Below, one piece after another: positions 57,677-64,000 of a DNA stretch of 64,000 bases. Every line of letters starts with the position of its first letter. The stretch's first letter is position 1. The position numbers and the translations under genes are program-made. The notes below the pieces were generated by a model. That model was not told where the DNA came from and ran no database searches. It worked only from the letters and a program-made list of their open reading frames with translations. Location: assembly GCA_031841125.1 (NCBI GenBank), contig CM063112.1, forward strand, positions 12,736,603 to 12,800,602, read 5' to 3'. Origin of the DNA: Acanthococcus lagerstroemiae (Eukaryota; Arthropoda; Insecta; Hemiptera; Eriococcidae).

Positions 57677-58049
57677 TCCTGCATAGTAAAAGAGCAAATA
57701 TCTTCAAAACTAAAAACAAGACTCAAAAAAAAGTAAACTGAACTTAATTTTATCATAAAATTAATTATATTTAAAATCAAGGAAAGACAGCAAAACAGAA
57801 TATATGAAATTATCCAAAACACTCTCTAGAAAAGGGACAAAAAATTTGAAAGAAATGAAAAAAAAAATGTTAGGGTTAACACACACAACTAATATCCTAT
57901 AGCTACCTACTAAGCCCAGTTTGGGGGAAAAGTATAATATAGTGAAGAAGGACATCTCGAAATATTTGCCCAGATTTATAAGAAAATCATAAATAACCCA
58001 CACAAAATTCAGACCCCTATGGAGCTCTTCTATCAAACTCAGACATAGA
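57672..58049. other. Possible 5' part of the plus-strand LINE remnant
   Basis: AT-rich, lysine- and asparagine-rich in translation, and compatible with the region between endonuclease and RT of a LINE, but too degraded to define. Confidence 0.3.
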
Positions 58050-59530
58050 CCTAGTTTTTAACCAGAGAAACTGAACATGTAATCAAAAATCTGAAACTCA
58101 AAAAATGCCTTGGCCATGACTGGATTTCGAATGAACACCTACAAGATGGAGGATATCCAATTTGCAAAAAGCTATCTTCTCTATTCAGTAAAGTCTTAAC
58201 TGAAAGAATTATACCTAATGAATGGAGATTATCAGGTATCAAACTGATCCATACAAAAAGGAAATAGACACGATATTAATAATTACGGGCCTATCAGCTT
58301 GTGCCCGATAATATCGAGAGTCTTCTCTAGATTAATAGACCTCAAGATAAGATCATTATATACACCTCGCCCCATCTCTCAGTAGAACAAGCAGGATTCC
58401 GTAAGAAATTTTCCACAGTAGACGATATTTATACTATCAAGCAGGTGATAGACTCATGAATACCAATTTACGTTGTTTACTACGTAAATAGATTTCAATA
58501 AAGCCTCTGATTATATTAATTATAACTGCATATACGTATAATAAAATCCTCAAGAAAGATAGGTATTCCACAAAATTTGCTAATCCTTATTTAAAATAAT
58601 ATGTATACTGGACTAAAAGCATGAATTGAAATGGAAAGTTGTGGCGAATATTTCGAAATTGAAAACGGAGTCAGATAAGGAGACTCACTCTCCCCCACTT
58701 TTTCAACTGTATCCTTGAGGAAGTATTCAACTCTCTGAATTGGGAAGACAAGGGAATGGATATCAAAGGTCAAAACTTACAAACCTTAGATGTGCAGACA
58801 GCGTAGTCTTATTTGCCACCTCCCTTGAGGAACTCAAGCTGATGCTTGTTGAACTAAAAGGAGAAAAAGCAGGCCTAACAATGAACGCCCAACAAACAAA
58901 AATTCTTGACATCCCATTAGCAAACATAGATTTGGTACTGAATAATAAAAAAATTGAAGCTGAAAAAAATTTGGTCTATCTTGGGCAACTTATCACACGG
59001 AAAAAACAAATGGAAAAGGAAACTGATAGATGAATTTCACTGGCCTGGACCAAATACTGGTCACTGAAAGAAATATTCAAGGGAGCATTCAAACCATAGC
59101 ATAAAAGTGCTATATTCAATATGTGTATATAGATGGGTGTCAAACCTGGAAACTCAATGATAAAATGACAAACCGATTAAAAGTCGCTTAAAATAATGTG
59201 GAAAGATCCATGCTTAATTTAAATGAGGAAAAAACACATTCCTTTGAAAAGTCGAACCGAACAATATAGACATAGTAGAACATCATAGAAGGATGAAACG
59301 GGAGCAGGGAGGACATGTAGCCCATCTAAACCCATATTGCTGGACTTACAGGACTATACATTCTGGTTTTTGGATGACCATAAAAGAAAACAGGGGTGCA
59401 CAAATATTAGATGGAGAGACGACTTCACTCTTTCTCACAGGAATCTGAACCTACAAACAATAGCTCAAAATCACTATGAATGGAAGAGATTGTGTGCTCA
59501 TCTTGGGCCGGGGACCTACAGTATGCATTA
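58050..59530 (+). mobile_element. Non-LTR retrotransposon remnant (RT), plus strand, inactive
   Basis: Degraded RT reading across several frames: VIKNLKLKKCLGHDWISNEHL near 58080, QAGFRKKFSTVDDIYTIKQV near 58390, NGVR-GDSLSPTFS near 58665, then LRCADSVVLFATSLEELKLM near 58780, where the catalytic FADD has become CADS. Further on come KAGLTMN, LVYLGQLITRK and, near 59420, an RWRDDF...YEWKRL tail. The residue order matches the RT and C-terminal region of the RTE-like family that also gave 51990-52811. Stops and the lost Asp show it is dead. It lies in the fibulin intron, antisense to that gene. Confidence 0.85.
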
Positions 59531-59577
59531 AAGATTTCCATATTAGTAATTATCACTGACGGTAATGATAATAATAA

Positions 59578-60930
59578 GGTTATCAGTCTTACAACCGGTT
59601 TGATGCAGCTCTCCATTTCTCCCTATCTTGTGCAAGTTCTTTCATTTTGTAATAACATTTACATTTGACATCCTTCATAATCTGTTGAACATACTGGAAT
59701 CTTTGCCGACCTATCCAATTCTCTCCTTCCACTCTTCCTTCTAGCAGCAGTGATATTATTATTGGGCGCCTCAAATTATGCCCTATTAGATTATCTTTCC
59801 TTCTCTTCAGGCAATTTCAAATATCCATTTTACCCCCTACTCTGTTGAGCACTTACTTCCTCATTTCTTACCTTATCCGTCCATTTGATGCTAAGTATCC
59901 GCATATAGCATCTCATCTCAAAAGTTTTGATCCTTCTCTTCTCTGATAAGTTTTGTAATAATTCAGCTAGTATCTCATCCACTCCTGGAGCTTTTTCTTT
60001 CTTCAAATCTCTCAATGCTTTGTCAGTGAGTTTCCCCTCTCATCTTCTTCCCTCACCATTCTTATCTCTTCATCCTCATTATTACTATATAGTTCTTCTA
60101 CATTTCTATCTTATCACTTTCTTCTATATTATCCATTCATCCTTTGCCTTTTTACACTCTCTCTTTATTTCATTCCTTAACCTTTGATAAGCTAATCTAC
60201 CTTCCCTATCGTTTGCGTTCTTATATTTTCTTCGTTCATCCATCTTTCTGCGGATTTCCTCCTTCATCCATGGTTTCTTTGCTTCTCTCTTAATTTTACT
60301 TCGATTTTCATCTGCTGACTCTAATATTCCCTCCTTCATTCTACCTCATTCTTCCTCTATACACTGTTGATTTCCTTTGTCTTTTCAACCTCCAATTCTA
60401 ATACAATATCCTCTTTGATATTGCTATCCAGTATTAATATTTTTCAACTTTTTCAAAATCCATCTTTTTATCTCTTCTTTTCTACCAAGTTTCCTCAATT
60501 TAAGCGTACATGTCATTTTTACCAAGTTATGCTCACTGTCAATATCGGCTCCCGGATAAGTTTTACAGTCTAATATTTGATTCCTAAAACGTTGTTTTCT
60601 AATAATATAATAAATTTGATATTTACCTTCGTTACCTGGATTCTTCCATGTATACCTCCTTCTATAAATTGAGTATTTCCTATAACTAAGTCATACTTCG
60701 CACAAAACTGTATCACGCGCTCTCCTCTTTCATTTCTCCTTCCTAATCTAAAATCCCCGACTACATTACCTTCTTTACCTTCACCAACTTTAGCATTCCA
60801 ATCACCCATAATAATAAGATTCTCTTCGCCTCTAACATGCTTCATAAGTCCTTCTGATTCTTCATATATACCTCCTTAATTTTTTCGTCCTTGAGAGTAT
60901 TAGTAGGCATATATACTTTCATTGCCTACT
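59578..60930 (-). mobile_element. Non-LTR retrotransposon remnant with internal RT deletion, minus strand
   Basis: Minus strand order: VGNESIYMPTNTLKDEKIKEV and NLIIMGDWNAKVGEGKEGNV (apurinic-type endonuclease with its GDWN motif, 60.8 kb), linker helices (WMKEEIRRKMDERRKYKN, 60.25 kb), and the RT entry DLKKEKAPGVDEILAELLQ (59.97 kb). This is followed directly by a C-terminal motif TFEMRCYMRILSIKWTDKVR, so the RT catalytic core is missing. The end is GRQRFQYVQQIMKD ... REKWRAASNRL-stop. RTE-type affinity is likely but not certain. The 3' end meets that of the plus-strand remnant near 59530-59578. Confidence 0.85.
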
Positions 60931-61139
60931 TTAACTGTACATATATGCCGTATATAAATTTGAAATGATTAGTTAAAATCCCTAATAGTGGAAACTGAAA
61001 TTCAATTCCGCCAGTTTGTAGATTTCCCCTACCAGCATATCCATGGGTAAGTAAAAATAAATTTCAATTGGCCTGCCACTAGACTTCAGAAAATATGGTC
61101 CATAACTGGAACTTTATGATAAATATACGTAATCAGTAC
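60931..61139 (-). other. Intron sequence
   Basis: Short AT-rich stretch between the LINE remnant and the donor AATAG|gtactg of the EGF exon. Nothing was recognised. Confidence 0.5.
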
Positions 61140-61251
61140 CTATTATCTTGATGCAAACTGAATCCAGGCTTGCAGTCGCACACAAATGAACCCCAAGTAT
61201 TTATACAAATATGATCGCAAATTCCAGGCTGCTCGACGCACTCGTTCATAT
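61140..61251 (-). CDS. Fibulin-type gene exon: calcium-binding EGF-like domain (first five Cys)
   Basis: Minus strand, acceptor gggttttcag (phase 1), donor AATAG|gtactg (phase 2), 112 bases. It encodes [20 protein letters not shown] then [17 protein letters not shown]. The sixth Cys of this domain is supplied by the next exon (56956-57095), so this intron splits the domain just before its last Cys. The calcium-binding signature DMNEC and CINTWGSF is complete. Confidence 0.87.
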
Positions 61252-61327
61252 CTGAAAACCCAATAATACATAATTATACATTTTGAGTATAATGTGTACA
61301 TAAAATGGTAGCCCTTTTACCATTACA

Positions 61328-61580
61328 GTAGCAAAACTACTGGCAGCAAATGTAGCAGCAAGGTGGTAGTGATGACTCCATATTATGGTAGTAACATTGG
61401 CAGTGTAATGGTAAACGACAGTAGTAATGCTGCCGGTATCAAAATACGAGTAGGAAAATCATAGTTCAACTACTGGTAGCAAGTAGCAGCAAAATCGTAG
61501 TGATTATTCCATATGGTAGTAACGTCGACAGTGTAATAGTAGCGTCCGTGGTAGTGCTACTGGCATCAAAATGGTGGGAA
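61328..61580. repeat. Two-copy tandem repeat rich in GTAGTAA triplets
   Basis: Copy one is about 61328-61452 and copy two about 61459-61576. They share, in order, aactactgg(c/t)agcaa, gtagcagcaa, gtagtgat, ccatat, ggtagtaacnttggcagtgtaa and a ggtatcaaaa/ggcatcaaaa end. The triplet texture (gta, gca) suggests an expanded trinucleotide origin. It lies inside a fibulin intron. Confidence 0.6.
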
Positions 61581-62062
61581 AGGTGGTGGCGCGCAGTCTC
61601 AAACGTGGTAGGTGTACCATATTTTTGCCAAGAGCGCTACCGGTAGTATTGCTTCCATTTTTTAAATTTAAATGTGGTGTCAAATTCCCAGCTGAGACTT
61701 TTATTCTATTTGTATCATGACTTCAACCAGCATTTTGGGTCAGATATCTATTACATGTTATGGGCAGACTCTGTTTCCAACTACGATGGGTTCGCTAGGT
61801 ATATAGAGCGATCTTCTACGATAGGATGTAAGAACCTCTGGAAGGTACAAGCAGGAGTCCAGATGGATGACCTTTCGCACACTTCCATTATAGGTATCTG
61901 TGCCTAACTATAGCATCCGGCTTTACGGAAACTTTTTCTGGTTTTCTATTCCGCAAGTATATCAATACTTTGGAGTTTTTATGTAACATGGAAGGCTACA
62001 CCTAAGAATCAGGGATTGATAATCTCCGGTCAATTCGAGCAACTATGGTAGTAAATACGTAC
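61581..62062 (-). other. Intron; no further feature
   Basis: The 77-codon plus-strand frame at 61674-61907 is unsupported by splice sites or recognisable motifs. Confidence 0.4.
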
Positions 62063-62200
62063 CTTCGCAATGAGTTGCCTTGTCGTTAAGTCGTAATCCA
62101 TCGCGGCAAACTATTTGTGGAACACAATTATAGCTACCGAAGGTATTAATACACTTTAGTCCAGGTTGACAGGCTGATGCTCTCTTGCACTCATTTATGT
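62063..62200 (-). CDS. Fibulin-type gene exon: calcium-binding EGF-like domain
   Basis: Minus strand, acceptor ttggatttacag, donor GCGAAG|gtacgt, 138 bases, phase 1 in and phase 1 out. It encodes DINECKRASACQPGLKCINT then FGSYNC, then VPQIVCRDGLRLNDKATHC. The fourth-to-fifth Cys spacing is widened (C-VPQIV-C), the variant seen in several fibulin repeats. The exon is a complete one-domain cassette. Confidence 0.87.
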
Positions 62201-62282
62201 CTGTAAATCCAAGTAAAAATAAGTATCATCAGTTCGTGAATACAAGTCTGCGTACAATACATACAAGTCTATGACCACTCAC

Positions 62283-62459
62283 CAACACAGGTTGAATTGC
62301 CACTGTTTTCAAAGCCTGGAGGGCAGGCTACACGGATCACTCCAGTACAGTTACTAGAATCACATTGTTTCTTCACGCAACGAAATGATCCCAGAGTATT
62401 TCGACACTCCATTCCAGATAATCTGCAGTTATCGGATCCAAGCAGACATTCGTTGTCAT
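62283..62459 (-). CDS. Fibulin-type gene exon: EGF-like domain with an extra Cys pair
   Basis: Minus strand, acceptor tttccggcatag, donor TGTTG|gtgagt, 177 bases, phase 1-1. It encodes DDNECLLGSDNCRLSGMECR, then NTLGSFRC, then VKKQCDSSNCTGVIRVACPP and a final STCV. The stretch between the fourth Cys and the usual CPPG has two more Cys (QC, NC) and an added ~15 residues, so this repeat has eight Cys rather than six. The first acidic pair is D-D-N-E-C, still a plausible calcium site. Confidence 0.85.
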
Positions 62460-63392
62460 CTATGCCGGAAAGAGTGCAATCATAATTATTCCCTTTACAC
62501 TGAATAAGAAAAGTGAAACGATGGGGAGACAGTATATTTATGACCAGAGGAAGTGCACACCATATTAACCTGATCCAACTAACATTTGACCGCACAAATA
62601 GACATGTGCGAAGACTAGTCAAAAATGAGAGAAAACGTTTTTAAAGGGAAAAAAAGAAGAAAAAAAAAGGAAAAGCCTCCTTGCATATTGCACTAATCAT
62701 ATCCTACGTCACAAAATGAAATAATGAACAGTTTCTATGGAGTGAGCCATTTCACCTTAAATTTCATCGGGAATTGTACAAATCAAAAATGATTAGTAAA
62801 GAGAGATTCTCATCAGTGCAAGTGATATGACGTCTTTTTTCTTTTTTTTGAATTACCAATTAACAACTTGAACTTCAAAATTGGCGGAAAAAATGAAATA
62901 ACTATAATACAACAATATTGCAGTATCATATTACTTCATCAGTGTCTTCAAACAAAATACAAGTCAATAATTATACTTCTAGTGACAATAAGGGCGAAAC
63001 CAATTCTTTTTTGGAAAAGTCAGATAAAAGAAGTCCATACATGAGCACACATAAGGCTAGTCTGTATATTGCTGATATAAAGAGAAAATCCAAAAAATTT
63101 CAGAGGGACAACAGCTACCTTCTCCGTCATTATTGATATGACACAAAGACAGGCACGAGCCTCGTCTATCTAAGCCTGATAAGACATGTAAGATAGACAT
63201 GAAACTGAGGACATACCCAATATAAATGTTACTGACAGCTACCTTCTCTTCCCCTACTGATGAGACATAAGGATAGACATATAAGACATCGATCTCACAT
63301 CTACATTTTTTTGAGAGCTACAGAAAGACTGTACAAAGGGCGGAAAATAACTATTAATAACAAACGAAAATAAAACCAAATATATTCCTTAC
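62460..63392 (-). other. Intron between EGF exons; nothing recognised
   Basis: AT-rich. Plus-strand frame 62918-63136 is unsupported. A short near-repeat is visible around 63110-63300 (agctaccttctc, gacataaggatagacat-like stretches at about 63115/63240 and 63185/63260). Confidence 0.45.
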
Positions 63393-63536
63393 CTTCACAA
63401 GTACCAGTGTAAGAGTTGAATGTGTATCCGGTACCACAGCCAGTAGATCTGACGCAATGAAATGAGCCAATTGTGTTGTCACATCGTTGTGAGGCCACAT
63501 CACAGTTATGTGAATTCTGCTGACATTCGTTAATAT
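63393..63536 (-). CDS. Fibulin-type gene exon: calcium-binding EGF-like domain (first in window)
   Basis: Minus strand, acceptor attttttgtag, donor GTGAAG|gtaagg, 144 bases, phase 1-1. It encodes DINECQQNSHNCDVASQRCD, then NTIGSFHC, then VRSTGCGTGYTFNSYTGTC, a complete six-Cys cassette. It is the most 5' exon visible. Signal peptide, anaphylatoxin-like and N-terminal EGF exons of a fibulin would lie beyond base 64000. Confidence 0.87.
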
Positions 63537-64000
63537 CTACAAAAAATAATAATGTTTCTCAACTCAACGAGTTTACAGTGTTGCGACAGTCAAGATACGT
63601 GGTCCTTCAAATTGTCCAGAAGGAACTGTCCAGGAATTGCTTTATCTGCTGTAAAAAATTGCTGCTGCACCATACCTAATTCAGAACAGAGGCTGCTCAA
63701 CTACATGCACCCCTTCAAAACGCACTTGATGCTACAACTTTCCATCATTAACATAGAGCAAAATCCTTTCCTTAACATATATTTCGTTACATATCCATCG
63801 CCTAATGGGCAGACTATAATTAACACTTTACCTCGTGGAAATACATTCAATGAAATTTCACCAACATTTGGGTATTTTGTAGTGCTATATAGTCGCGAAA
63901 TTGAAGGAACTACATATATATGCTTTCTTTTCCCACAACCAGGGAGAACCCCACCTCCCGGCATCAGCCGAAAATGTAAAGAAATTAAAATTTATTCTGG
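63537..64000 (-). other. Intron upstream of the first visible fibulin exon
   Basis: Between the acceptor at 63537 and the window end, I see no EGF-like or other exon. The 87-codon minus frame 63701-63964 has no matching splice sites or motifs. Confidence 0.45.

Noticed and set aside
63701..63964. 87-codon minus-strand frame upstream of the first fibulin exon
   Set aside because: It has no EGF-like cysteine pattern, no matching splice sites and no motif. It is probably intronic.

Overview
This is AT-rich eukaryotic nuclear DNA, most likely from an arthropod, possibly a hemipteran or similar insect (weak inference). The evidence is small phase-1 exons with GT/AG borders, large introns, RTE-like non-LTR retrotransposon debris, hAT-type MITEs and a long satellite array. 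There are no bacterial-style operons. Almost every long open frame in the window is an accident of repeats.

Left part (1-9.5 kb): a short-period AT-rich repeat block (1-1350), then the 3' end of an unrecognised plus-strand gene (exons 4419-4472 and 5319-5336, then a 3' UTR), then a repeat-borne large-hairpin element (6.6-8.2 kb). Middle left (10-20.3 kb): a tandem duplication of an unrecognised multi-kilobase module. About 2.1 kb of it (11956-14065 and 17582-19693) is almost identical between copies, while the flanks are much more diverged. Copy 2 carries a hAT-type MITE (20295-20745), and copy 1 preserves the empty site.

Centre (21.1-44.0 kb): a 21-kb satellite array of three related monomer lengths (243, 274 and 336 bp) sharing one core. 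On both sides it is bordered by the same older, longer unit. Patches with many small deletions inside the array look like poorly resolved assembly.

Right part (44-64 kb), minus strand: two gene models. (1) A fibulin-type extracellular-matrix gene enters from beyond base 64000. Seven coding exons with matching splice phases (63536 down to 55991) encode six calcium-binding EGF-like domains and the C-terminal fibulin module, ending at a stop codon. One of its introns holds two convergent LINE remnants. (2) Between 53861 and 44296 lies an unrecognised secreted-protein candidate: a signal-peptide exon and three further phase 1-1 exons. The last ends in a strong splice donor that points into the satellite array. 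Nearby are a frameshifted exon (53450-53580), an orphan exon (46.1-46.5 kb) and its decayed duplicate (45.2 kb).

I found no convincing evidence of a wholly new biological system. The most notable items are the satellite and its embedded context, the gene model that runs into the satellite, and the duplicated module with a sharp identity step.
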